64,000 nt of DNA from Ooceraea biroi. Lineage: Eukaryota > Arthropoda > Insecta > Hymenoptera > Formicidae. The position numbers and the translations under genes are program-made. Below the pieces are notes generated by a model. The model ran no database searches. It was not told the origin of the DNA and was given only the letters and a program-made list of their open reading frames with translations. Shown piece after piece: positions 39,501-52,312 of the stretch. Position 1 is the stretch's first letter. Each line of letters opens with the position of its first letter. Where the stretch lies: NCBI RefSeq assembly GCF_003672135.1, contig NC_039510.1, positions 9,982,001-10,046,000 on the forward strand, written 5' to 3'.

Positions 39501-42500
39501 CTTTCAGCTACTGTGCCGGCTTTTAAACTTCGCGCATATGTCAGGCTGTCCCCTTACGTCCGCGGAGACGTTATTAAATGTAGAAATAGCTTGGCTGAAA
39601 AACGTTCGAGATAACGTGAAGGAAACCGGGGAAAGCCAAGTGGACGAAGCCTTGCTCGAGGGCCACCTCGGTTTGACGAAGGAGCTCCTGGCCTTCTTGC
39701 CGCCCAACCAAAAGTATGAGATCGGCTCCGATGAGAAGCACGGAGTAAATTTGATCAAGGAATTGGTGGAGGATTTTGTGTTCCCCGCGTCCCGACTTAT
39801 GCTGCAACTTCGCAGCACCGGCGAATTGAGCGCTTCGCAGGCGTGTCCGGTGTGCACCACTCCTCAATCAACCAGTGCCGCGTTCGACTTGCTCGTAGGT
39901 CTTTGCGTAGGTTGTGTACCCAACATGAAACTTCTAGTCACAATGCTCACCGACATGTTTTACTCCGAGAAAGATGAACCGTTACTAGAGTGGGATTATC
40001 TACCGCCTGTGGGACTTAGACCGCTTAAGGGCTTCGTAGGATTGAAGAATGCAGGAGCTACTTGTTACATGAATTCAGTATTACAGCAATTGTACATGGT
40101 AGAGAGCATTAGGGTTGGATTATTGGCGGCAGAAGGTGCGGCAACTGACTTGAACGAGGATTTCTCGGGCGAAGAAAGAATCGAAGGAGAGCAGACGATC
40201 GAAACGAACGATAATGACACGAATGAAGAAAAATGTGGCGCCGACGAATCCAGGAAGGAGTATAACATTGGTATCTTGAAGCAAGTACAAGCGATATTCG
40301 GTCATCTGGCTTACAGCAAATTACAATATTATATACCTAGAGGACTATGGAAACACTTTAAGTAAGAATAAGTAAAATTCTATTTTTTAATATTAAAAGT
40401 ATTAAATTAATGATCAAGTTCTTCTAAGAGATGTGCCTTGGTGTACTCTGTGCTCGAAATAATCAATGATCTTCAAATTTCGATGAAAAAACCGATTTTT
40501 ACAGGTTACAAGGAGAACCTGTAAATCTTAGAGAACAACAGGACGCTGTAGAATTCTTCATGAGTCTGGTAGAGAGTCTAGATGAGGCACTGAAAGCCTT
40601 AGGACATGAGCAGATAATGGGCAAAATTCTTGGTGGCTCATATAGCGACCAAAAAATCTGCAAAGGTTGCCCTCATAGGTACCTTCTTAGTTCTTACATT
40701 CTGCTTTCTTCGGTAGACTGTAATACCGCATTACATTATCTTCAGATATTCCAAAGAGGAGCCGTTCAGTGTGATAAGTGTAGACATACGAAACCACAGT
40801 AATTTATTGGATTCTCTTGAGCAATATGTAAAGGGAGAGTTGCTGGAAGGGGCAGACGCTTATCACTGTGATAAGTGCAACAAAAAAGTATGATAAAAAA
40901 TATATCTTTGCAAATACATAAAAGATCGTTTTTGAAAAGATTCTAATGAGATCAGTTCTTTGAACGTATATATAATAGAGAGTATTTATCTTCAATACAT
41001 GCTAGTTCACAAAACGGATCTTTTATGCATTTTATATAAATCAAGCTCGCTAATCTAATCAGATTCTATACGTCTTCCCCGTTTTTTTATTTAGGTTGTA
41101 ACGGTAAAGAGATTGTGCGTGAAAAAACTGCCACCTATTTTAGCAATTCAGTTGAAGAGGTTTGAGTATGATTTTGAACGTGTATGCGCCATAAAATTCA
41201 ATGATTATTTTGAGTTTCCGCGTGATCTGGATATGGAACCTTACACCGTCTCCGGTTTGGCTAAACTGGAGGGAGAAGTTATCGACTGTGATTATGAGGA
41301 ATCGATAAAAGGCACATGCACGAAATACCAATTAAGTGGTATTGTGGTTCACAGTGGTCAAGCTAGCGGTGGCCATTATTATTCTTACATACTACACAGG
41401 TATCCTAAACGTGTGAAATAAGTGCATATAAGTAAGAAATTAAACTACAATCAACAATTTTGCAGGTTAAATGATGGCACTGCTAAGTGGTACAAGTTCG
41501 ATGATGGTGATGTAACAGAGTGTAAGATGGAAGAAGAGGAAGAAATGAAATCTCAGTGCTTCGGCGGTGATTATTTGGGGGAAGTGTTTGATCACATGCT
41601 CAAGCGGATGAGTTACCGCAAACAGAAACGATGGTGGAATGCATATATGTTATTTTATACAAGATTAGACGTAGAAGAAAATTCTCTAATGAAAAGTGTA
41701 AATGAGTTGTCATTGTGTAGGTATCGTTAAGATTGCATATACGTTATTGTGACCTCGACGAATGTCTATTGTCTTATTATCGCTCATGCTTTTCAGATAC
41801 GAAACTAGGAGTTATGAAAATGCCGTCAGCGATAGAATACAGCGTGCGGAAGCAGAACATCAAATTTATGCACAATCGAAATCAATTTAGTGCTGAATAC
41901 TTCCAATTTATCAAGAAACTGGTGTCCTGCAATCCACATAATATCAACCGACAGAATGTGAATGAGAAGCTTGTAAGTTCACCTCATACATACGTATATG
42001 TAAAATCGTACCTCTTCAAGTAGCCATTTTGTAATCGTAACGTTTACATTCCAGAGCCCTGAAGCAGAAGAGCTTGCAATGCTATCTGTTCAGTTAGCAT
42101 CAAGATTCCTCTTTTACACAGGTTTCCATACTAAGAAAACGTTGCGCGGCACTGCAACAGATTGGTATGACATCGTATGTCATCATCTACGCAGTAGTAA
42201 AAATGTCCGCTCTTGGTTCGCCAATGAAGTTTTGTTTAATCATCCACACAGGTATTAGATCTTCTTCTAAGTACGCGCTGCACTCGCTAAAAACGCCTGA
42301 ATCTCGACATTGAAAATTTGTTATCCACAGATTTTGCGAGTATCTTCTGAGTTGTCCCAGTACGGAAGTACGCACTGCTTTCCTCAAAATATTGGTATTC
42401 CTCGCGCACGTTTCTCTGCAGGATGGTCCGTGTGCTCCACCCAGTCTAAGTGCACCAAGTAAGTGAAATATACATTTCACAGAAAGATATATATATATAA

Positions 42501-44482
42501 TTGTGTATGCTTGAAATAATGCTTGATGATTGTTTTGTGGACATTTTTAGCTATACTCTTGGATCCAGTTGCAACACTCAGTGATCACTTGCTGCATGCA
42601 GTACTGTCGTTGCTACACCGCGAAATTTCGGATCACGGGCGTCATCTTCCTCATTATTTCTCCCTGTTTCATGCGTACGCTTCGCTTGGACTTGCCGAAA
42701 AGGCGCAATTGCTTAAGGTAAAAAGAATACTATACTAAATAAAATGATTAATTAACGTTGCCACTCTAAGTTGCACGCTAACTTTAAACGTTATTATTTC
42801 CTTCGTTGCAGTTGAATGTTCCGGTTACGTTCATGTTGGTCGCTATTGATGAGGGGCCCGGTCCTACCATAAAGTATCAGTACCCTGAACTGACTAAACT
42901 CCATCAGGTAGTGAGCATGCTGATACGATGCTGCGATGTGTCGTCGAAGGCGCATTCGAGTCACACGCAACCTCGTACAGAACCTTTACCAAATCCGTAC
43001 GGCGACCCTGCCTGTCAGTCGGAATACCTTATGCCGATCCAATCGCAAGCAGCTGACATATTGTTCATTCGTACTAGGTGAGAATTATATTCGAATTTTT
43101 AATGGTGGATGTAAAATAAAAAGTGAAGGTCCTATATATAATTTTACGCTTGTTTTGCTTGTGAAAACAGTTATATCAAGAAACTAATCGAGGATGCTAA
43201 CGTGACTGAGGATACAGTTAAGCTATTACAATACTGTTGCTGGGAGAATCCGCATTTGTCGCGAACAGTGCTAAGCGAACTGCTATGGCAGATAGGTTTC
43301 GCTTACACGCACGAATTGAGGCATCATACCGATATACTGCTCGCGATACTATTAATGGAAGATTCTTGGCAGACGCATCGTGTGCACAATGCGCTTAAAG
43401 GTAAGAAAACATTCAACGAAACATTCTTTTGTACGTGACGTATCAGCGACTGCAATTGCCAAGAACGTATCTTTCAGGAGTCCCAGACGAGCGAGAAGGT
43501 TTATTCGAAACGATACAAAGAAGTAAAAATCATTATCAGAAAAGGGCTTACCAATGTATCAAATGTATGGTGCAGCTATTCAGCAAATGCAGACCTGCTC
43601 ATCAGCTTTTACATCACAGTCCAGAGCTGAAGAGAAAATGGAGTCACGCCATAGATTGGCTTCATGACGAACTGGACAAGGTATGTACTAAAACTTAATT
43701 AATTCACGTTAACGTTAACCTGTATTTATATTAAGGTAATATTATATTTTTAATGAAACATTTTCAGAGACCATATGCCTCTACGGCTCCTTATACGCAC
43801 GCATACAATAATTGGTCTCCGCCAGCACAGTCCAATGATTCTGCAAATGGATACGTGTTGGAGCGCAGCAACAGCGCAAGGAAGACGCTGGAACGAGCGT
43901 GCGAGCTATGTCCAGACGTTGACGAGCCAGAAGTCGAAGATACGAGCGAAGATTGTGCGGAAGAAGCCGAGAAATATCAACATATATCTAAATATCAATC
44001 TACCAAACCAACCAAATTTCAAACCTCACTTCGGAAGATTCGGAAGACGCGTAACAACAGAGGCTTAGAGTGGGCGTCAATAGAGTAAGTCATAATTCAA
44101 TGTATCTTCTTTTTGATATATCTTTTCAAGATTATTAATTTAAAAGTAATAATCCATCTAAATTTTCATATATGAAGGAGGGACATTGTAAATATTATAA
44201 TTTAGGATTTACAGATAAATATGTCAAATGTTTCATTTCATTTGCGAGAATATAAGGATTTGTTATCCGTTACTGCAAATGATGGAAGGAAAGCACGTCG
44301 TTTTCTAACGATTACCTGCTTGCATTCTCTTTTGCAGTTATCCCGATTTTACCGTGATTCAAATGCAAGAGGAACAGCAGCCCCAACCAGGACCTTCTCC
44401 AGTACACACGCCTCACTTAGCGCTACAAATGCATAATCCGCAAAACTGTGAGTCATCACAAAATACCAGCCAGGATCCATAA
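33578..44482 (+). CDS. USP9X: Ubiquitin hydrolase USP9X / fat facets
   Basis: Twenty-nine coding exons give 2592 aa (human USP9X about 2570). Exons: 33578-33643, 33727-33991, 34162-34387, 34477-34611, 34696-34852, 34932-35255, 35449-35706, 35796-35894, 35991-36265, 36355-36556, 36643-36972, 37094-37428, 37513-37753, 38037-38174, 38260-38532, 38608-40361, 40505-40678, 40746-40887, 41095-41399, 41466-41716, 41797-41972, 42055-42251, 42331-42458, 42551-42717, 42812-43077, 43171-43400, 43478-43680, 43768-44084, 44338-44482. Every phase matches. USP9X removes ubiquitin from many substrates; fly fat facets acts on Liquid facets/epsin in Notch signalling. The USP domain starts at GLKNAGATCYMNS, with catalytic Cys near 1594. 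The zinc-ribbon CxxC pairs follow (CKGCPHRY, CDKCNKK), and the His box HSGQASGGHYYSYI has catalytic His near 1892. Large helical-repeat arms flank it, with a ubiquitin-like stretch near 890-970. The donor after exon 20 is GTAGGT, chosen because only it keeps the frame. Confidence 0.97.
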
Positions 44483-45130
44483 TGAACGCTGAATACTGAC
44501 GTTCTGCCAAGTTGCTGCCACAGTGAAACGATTTCGGAATACTTAGATATTACTGCGCCAGCAGCTTGATGTTCGAACGATAGAAACACATGTACAGATA
44601 TAACAAGTAAGGGTTTGTTTTTTAGCGATCAATCTTTAACAAACTCCATGCTAATCTCTTAGTTTCACTGTGGGTAGTCACTTTGATAATATGACGCGCT
44701 ATGAATGTTCAAATTGCAATGAGGTAACGAAGTGGAAGACGATTCCGACTGAGAACTGAATTAACGCATGCTGGTTGAGGCAATCGATTCTCGACAATAG
44801 TACTTTTTTTTTCTCTTTAATCTCGATGCTACTCGTCATTTATTCCGTTTGCGTCCTCCGACGGCTGTTCGGCTTCCAATTTTGGAAAAGACAATTTGAT
44901 TAAACAAAAGAGTAAAAGTACACTCTTCTTTCGCCCTCGAGAAATCGATAAAGCTAATAGTACAGCTAAGAATTTTATTTGCCTCGATTAATGCATGTGA
45001 ATTCAAACTTAGGAATACCATAAGATTGTATAAATGTATAGCGAGTAGTGTTACGGAATCCCGTTCTCTGCCGACTAGAAGACAAAAATATAAATCATAA
45101 TTTTCCGTATGCCTATGTAAATTTGTTACT

Positions 45131-45136
45131 AATAAA
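45131..45136 (+). terminator. Candidate proximal poly(A) signal for USP9X
   Basis: This AATAAA lies about 650 bases after the USP9X stop and is followed by an A-run. Further signals at 45330 and near 51345 could serve longer isoforms. Confidence 0.3.
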
Positions 45137-47461
45137 AAAAAGAAGTTGAAATAGAACTTTCTAATATGATCGAAAGATACGATTACAAAAAGAAAAGAGA
45201 GAAGTGGGCTAGTATGTTCTCGTCTCATTCAGAGAAAGCACAGTTATCAAAGCTATGCTCTAACATATATAAATATATAGCTATGCTATATATATATACA
45301 TAGCTTTTGCTATTTAATCTTTTAACAACAATAAAAGAATCTTTCTTGTACTTAATAATCTCGAGCATTCTGGAAGAAAGACACCTATCAGTGGCCTGCC
45401 GTGCTGCTAAATTTCAACATATGCCAATGATGCCTCCTGTTGTGCTTTCTTTCAGTTCGACCGATTTGAAAGAGTTGTGCCTTCGACATTGTGCGACTCC
45501 ATTGTACTTTTAGGTAGATATTTAAGAAACAAGTTGTTGCTTCAAATTTGATTGCTTAATACTTCGCTTGTTGAGTTGACTATGGGAACGAAAAGGAAAA
45601 TAAATTAGATTGACGGAAAAAAACGCGTGAGATTCGATAAGAGATTTCGTGATTCGACGTGATCGTCGAAACGTATTTCGGAGCCCGAAACGAGGTTGCC
45701 GCGGGCCATTCTAGTTTATCATGACGCACGTACACGTTAAATACGACATCGAGTTACTGGTATCGGTTACATCGTAAGAACGTGAGAACGTGAAGAGACA
45801 CTATCCTCAAATCCTCAAAATTTTTACAGATACAAGGAATTGAAAAAAAAAGAAAAAACGTGACAGTAGACGTGACACAAAGAGAATGTGGAGCACACAA
45901 ATGCTAGTTTGTATTATCGTATGGTACGACTTATCGTTGATAGAGCTGTGGTCTTTCTGCGGAAATGATAAAAGCGATCATAGCAGACATCATCTCGGTA
46001 ATCTCTTCGACATATTAACGTAACGAAGAAGCATAGAACGTCTTCTTTTCTAAAGGAAAAAAAAGGAGAAAGATAAAGAGAAAGATTTAAACACGGACTG
46101 TACGACGAACGACCCTCGAATTTATGAACTGGCCATAGCTCTGACTTATTAAATAACGTGTGTTATATATAGTTATTATAGAAAAATAATCTTAAAAGAA
46201 GAAAAAAAAGAGAAATAAGGTCACATCTGTAACATGGAATAAGCGAGCCGTGTGTATACATAAGATACCGTGCGAAAAACCAACGACTATGTCAAGACAC
46301 CAGGAAATAATGACGTATTGATTATTATTGTTCATATTTATCGAATAACCAAGAGTGTTAAACAGTGTACCAAATTATATAATAGCTTCTATTGGTTAAA
46401 CAATAATGGTACCTAATCTTACTCAGACATGTACATATAGACATACAGCAACCGCTTTTTATATGTGATAAAAAGAAAATTATTATATTCCTATATTATA
46501 CATTGAGATTTAGAGAAACGCTATATTGTAAATCCTGGTTTTTGTACACAGACTGTATGCTAAGTTCATTTTTTGTTAACACGAGAAAGGTAGTTTATAA
46601 TTATTTAATATTTAATTATGTATCACACACTAAATAAGCGTATAATATCATGTACAATACTTGCTTTCTTTCTTTTTTAAATTACTTATTCGAGAAACGG
46701 TTCACAAACTGGAAGTGTCATGATACTAGTGTCATTTATCTTATGTGTGGTAGAAATAATAAGGGAGACATAAACTGTGCGTGCGACAACCAAGCGCAGT
46801 GTTCTAATTAATGATAAATCGTCGTCGGAATATCGTTTTCGTCATCGAATAAGGCAGCGCTCGATGTTGCATCGCATAAAATGGAAACAGAAGAGACACG
46901 CAAGGGATGCTAGAATTTACAACGGAATCACTTTCCTACGTAGATAGTCAGAGTTTAAGATCTGGTGTAATTTCATCGGGTTCAGATTTTCAGTCTCATA
47001 TAAGCACGTGAATAATCATCTCTATGTTTACTCGCGAAGATGAAAACCATATTCGCGGCATATGTCTTTCGCGTGCATATTGCAATGGAAATTTGAATTA
47101 GTATCGAAATCGTACCGATTTCTACGATGCCTGTGCGTAAGAAAGGAAAGGCGAGGAAAAAAGGGGGATCGTGCACTATTTCTATGGTATGTGTGCGTGA
47201 TTTTACCCAACAGATAAATTGAGGAATTACTAATTTACTATTAGTACGTCGGCGGAGGTAGCCGTTGCGATTTTACGTTCGTTTCAGAGTACGAGGGTCG
47301 TCGGACAGAAATCAAAAAGATCAAAGGCAAATGCGTGGATTATGTCGTGCACCAGCACACGTTGTTGCGGATGGCACTTTATGCGGATTGCACGTGAAAC
47401 CAGAGTAGTGTCGTTGTTCTCGTGATCATATGCAATTAATTCTTGCAAACATATTATAAAA

Positions 47462-47483
47462 ATGAAGAAGAAGAAGAAGAAGT
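47462..47483 (+). repeat. (GAA)n trinucleotide microsatellite
   Basis: About six GAA/AAG units occur in a row in the gene-free stretch. Confidence 0.8.
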
Positions 47484-50400
47484 AAAAAAGGATCTATTAT
47501 CGATGTCTCTTTTAGTTCTAGTTCTAAAGGTAATTTTAATTGTATTTAGCGCGAATGACGCTCTAGTCAGTAAAATTACGAATAAACGAGAGGAGATTAA
47601 TAGCTTCGTTCATTTAATACGATCTGCGGAATGTTCCCGGAACGTCGCTGCGAATTAATACAAGACGTGATAAGATGTGTCCTCATCATCGTTGCCATTT
47701 TGTCATCACTTTTATGTTTTATCGTTAACGCGCCGCTCCGTGAACATTTCTGCAGATCCCGATGCGTTCTCCGCATTTTCTCATTTGCCTTTGACGCGTA
47801 ACGGACATGGGGACTCATCATTTGTAACTACCTCGACAAGCAGTCAATGTATCTACAACATACAACACATACATGCCGTGCTTTGTTCTAATCCTACCGA
47901 GCAATCCTGCCTCGCGGAAAGGGACATGATTGCACACGCTGGTGCATCGAATACACTGCCCGCAATACAATTGTTGGCGAAAAATAATGCATGCGCAAAT
48001 CTTCCGAAGCGAAATTTCGTTTTCTTCTTTCTCATTGAGACGAAGATCAAATGTGTTTCGCGGACGTTCCGTTATCTGAATGTGAAACATGTTGAACCCT
48101 GTACTTTGTGCATCAGCGCGATCGTTCCGAACCGTCAGTATCATCTACGAAGCTATTTTAGTTAGTTACCATCTAAGGATTGAATAAGGTTTATCGGACA
48201 GTAAGATAGTACTGATCACGAATCGGTGTTCAGGGATTGAAGATCAGAATCTGCCGATGCAATGTCGACATTCTCAAGTTTTTGTATTATTTAACGTATA
48301 TTGATCCTGAACAGCGTGATCCTCGGACCAGACTGTGTTTCAGGCGTAATCCTTACCAAAGCTAAATACCAGGAGCTTATGTTTTCTAACGATCTTTCTC
48401 ATTTGCCGATCATGCGCGCTACATGTTTACATTTACATAAACATCGTTTCATACGTTGCCTGGTTTATATCTTTAGACGCGAATGTAGATCACAGAACGA
48501 TCGTGCGGTACTTTTAATGCTGAATGGGAGATGCTTCTCTTGCGGAATTGCATTAATTAATTAATCTCTTTCGCCGCGACGCATTTGTGTACCAAATACT
48601 TCATCTCATACCGCGTGATCGTATCTTTTTCGAGAGCTTTAGATAAGTAGCAGAAGCAAGAAAGACAAGAGAACAAGTTTAATCATACAATCTCAAAACG
48701 AGAGGAGCCCTAGAAATGAGTCGATTTAATTAACAGTAACGATCAGTCAAATACTGAAATTTTTTTCCTAAAGTATCTTCCAGTTTTTGTGTGTTTCAAA
48801 ATATAGAACTTCTTGAAATGATAAACGAGTGATTGGTTTCTGTCAGTACGTGAGATATTATAGCTTATCTTGTGTGTGTATGTGTAAACAGGCTTGACTC
48901 GTCGCATGTCTAGTTTCTACGCTTTCTTCACATGAAATTAAATACGCATAGCTCTTTCTCCAAAGAGCGTGTAAAAAGAAAAGATGTAGAAACGTGACGG
49001 AGAAACCTGTTGAACCATGTATAATTTAACATTCGAGGCTCTCTCGGGCTAGATTGCGTCATGGCGAAAGGGTTGAAATTCATGAAAATGGAGAGTATGT
49101 AACGACATTGCGCTCTAGCTCGCACTGTTGCATTATTAATTACAACGATAGAACTAGAGAAATATTTATTGTGCGCGTTTTACATCACGGAGAAACCTAG
49201 TTTTGCGTTGCTGTTTAGCATGTTGTTTAGCGTTTGCTTTGTCACAGCGAGATTCTGTAAATTGTTGTTCCGCATAATTTAATGCTGCACGAAAATTGAT
49301 GCAAAATGTAAGACAAATGCCAACGTGTGTACAGAACAATTATTAGACGCGGAAGCATCATCAGGGATGCACGGTTGATACTGTTCACGACGATTGACGG
49401 TTTCGATGACACGTTAATAATACTGACTAATGTCTGATACAAAAAAGAAAAGACTAGATTCGCAATCTGCGCTTAGGCGAAGAATGATATAGTATCGACC
49501 CGGTTAATGGTTGCTAGTGAAACAAAGAAAGCAATCGCACTTATGCGAGATATACGATGAGTACATGTATACATAAGAATCAATACAGGATCATTAATGA
49601 TGTACGCCACGCGATAGCGAAAAGAAGACGCTGTCGAAACTTAAGAAAATGAGAAAAAAATCAATGTTAAATGAAGACAAACGGCGCAAAATCTGAAAAA
49701 TGTAAAGATACCAAAAGAGATATGCCCGTGTTCGTGGACACTCTTCAAAAGTCTTTCAGACGATTTTGAACATTTTTGCTGTTTAAGATGTAAAATCAAC
49801 AGCATTGACATACCGAATATATCGATCGATATACGGTTATTTCCGATGTTACTCTCAAACACCTGTCATTCGAGTCGTTTACGAGGAAAAGGGAAAAAGT
49901 ATATAAAATCTGAACAAACTTCAAAGAGATTTGTTAAGTTTTGCAATCGCGGTGCAACTTTGATGTCTTGATCACGGTACCTGCCGCAATCGCAGATAAA
50001 ATAAACTTAGTAGATTTAGATATACAGACATAGAAACTTTTTGTGTTTAAAACTACATGTTATAACAGAAACAGAGAAAAATTATAAACTTTTTAAAACA
50101 ATTTACCGAGTAGATTTTGAGGAAGAGTCGGAAAAAGCGTTGCAAGTAATAGAGTTTTTTCGTTTTTTACGTATTTCTAGTAACAGAAAAATGTTAGATC
50201 AAATTGATTCACTACTATATTACACAAACTTGTTGCTTTGAAATACTTTTTATATTACACATATTATTGAGTTTTATTTTAATAATCTAAGTAACGATTT
50301 TAATTATTCAAGTTTGCTAGCATTGATTTTATGTGTGATAATCGTGATTTTATGTGTGAATTGGATATGTTGACGCTTGCCGCGATTTTGGAGAATCTTC

Positions 50401-51000
50401 CTCATTTTTCCTCACGAATCAGCTGTTTGGTAAAATATAACGACGAGTATTACGCGTTTCTGGATGAAGAAACTACAAGGCTCATATAAAATTTTTGCTC
50501 ATAATTTTATCCTCGTGTATCTTTCAGATACTTGATCGCGATCAGGACTCGTTACAAAATTTCAAGAGAAACGAGCTGACAATACGCGAAATATAATAGA
50601 AATGTCGAAAAGACATCTTGAGAAAAAAACATCTGAAGGATGTACAGAACATGGATGGTTTTATTAATCCTAAAAATATCAGGGTTTAATAGATCCGGAC
50701 ATATTAAGATTAAATATCATCAGTCCTTCAGACGCTTTATCGACGTTTTCTAACGTGTTATTCTGGGAAAAAAGGGAAAACGAGGGTAATGAGATTTGTC
50801 ATGAATGTGACTGTAATCCAAGTAAGAAAGAAGAACCGTTCAGGTCACCCTACGCGCTACATATCCGTTTAAATGGCGCATTTATGCAGGCATTTTTCAT
50901 TTAAACTTGTCGGACTCGTAACCAACTCGCCAACCGATCCTGCGACCCTTCTCACGCCGCCGACCCGCGATTATTTATGGTCCTTCGCAGACTTTCGATA

Positions 51001-51035
51001 TATACATATATATATATATATATATTATATATATA
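51001..51035. repeat. (TA)n microsatellite
   Basis: TATA units are broken once by TT, in the right part of the gene-free stretch. A CA/CG-rich run follows at about 51170-51196. Confidence 0.8.
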
Positions 51036-52312
51036 AAATATAAGAATAATTATTAAGATTGTGTATATTCTTACTTAGATGCAATGTGCTGGCGTGCGTG
51101 CGCGCGGTCGCTGGGTGATTTCAAGTAAAAAGAAAAAAAAACACGACAGCCGTATATACATACATTATCATACATACACATACACACACACACGGACACG
51201 TACGGGGGGTTGCGGGGGACGGTTTGCTAATTTTTGCGGGGGGCTTCACTTACAAACAGGCGACACCCACACGTTCTGCGTGTTTCCACAGTAAGGAGAC
51301 CTCTGCCGCCTCCGAAATCTTTTGTGTATTATTTCTAACAGAATGTAATAAAGTAAAGTTTAAAAAAACAGACGGGATTGTTTCTGTTATATTTCTCTCT
51401 TCTTTTATCCTGAAAACATCTTTTATAAGAATATGAAAAATATATATTTACACGTAATATTGTTTATCAAAGATAATCTTGATTGTTGATAATTTTTTTG
51501 AAGACTAATGCACTCCTTAAAATACTATTAAACAAAAGATCTATTATCAATTTATTCATTGTAAAGAAAATAGGTGACTTATTCAGAAGCAAGAACGATA
51601 GAAATGATTTATACTATTACAAACAGTTTTATCTTCTCGCATGACCAGAGGCAATTGCCACTGTCTTATCTCCGCGAACTTGTCCGAGAACAGTCAGTCG
51701 TTTGTCGACGATCGAGACGAGTTTATAAAGACAAGAAGTTAGTTGAAGGGTAAGTCTTTTTCAGTAAGACTTTTTTAAAAACTCTTACATGATTTTTCTA
51801 CATAACTACAAATATAATTAATAATACAATTATAAAATTTAATTAATTTAATTAAAAATATAGATACAACAGACTTGCAATTTGTATTTGTTAATACTTT
51901 CGATACGCAACAATCGACATTACCAGTATTATCGTGGAAGAAAAATGTATTATCGAATAAACGTTAATAAATACGAATGAAGCTATAATCATGAACATTG
52001 ACCAGCAACATGATAACGTATTATGTAATAATAGTATTTTACAAAATTGGTCGTATCTCGATTATACTGCGTTGTACATATGCAAATATTTAATATTATA
52101 AGCTGTCAATTTAACAAATGATAAACATGATACTTATTGAAATATTTCTAAAATTATCATAGCGATATAAATGATAACAATGAGAACAAATACATTTAAA
52201 TTTATCATTAATTTCGTAATGTTTTATCTCGGAAATAAATGGCATTAACGATACTTTTGCAACGTTACAGATTGCAGTCAACTGATACTTAGCACGTTTC
52301 TAATACAATAAA

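Larger units (their letters stand above)
44483..52312. other. 7.8 kb gene-free stretch, possibly long USP9X 3' UTR
   Basis: No protein-coding exon could be supported between the USP9X stop and the hydroxyacid oxidase start. Open frames up to about 160 codons on either strand show no domain, composition or splice support. The part to about 51000 is of more even composition than ordinary introns here, which fits a long 3' UTR or a non-coding transcript. AATAAA signals occur at 45131-45136, 45330-45335 and near 51345. A TA repeat (about 51001-51035) and a CA repeat (about 51170-51193) lie near the right end. Confidence 0.5.

Noticed and set aside
41400..41465. USP9X intron starting GTATCCT, resembling a U12 GT-AG donor
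   Set aside because: The 66-base intron lacks a TTCCTTAAC-like branch motif 10-16 bases before the acceptor, so an ordinary U2 intron is more likely.
44836..45228. 130-codon frame on the - strand with hydrophobic stretches
   Set aside because: It lies in presumed USP9X 3' UTR, the Phe/Leu-rich composition is that of AT-rich antisense sequence, and no family is recognised.
47677..48165. 162-codon open frame on the + strand
   Set aside because: No domain, no splice context and Cys/Ser-rich random-looking composition. The opposite strand is also open there.
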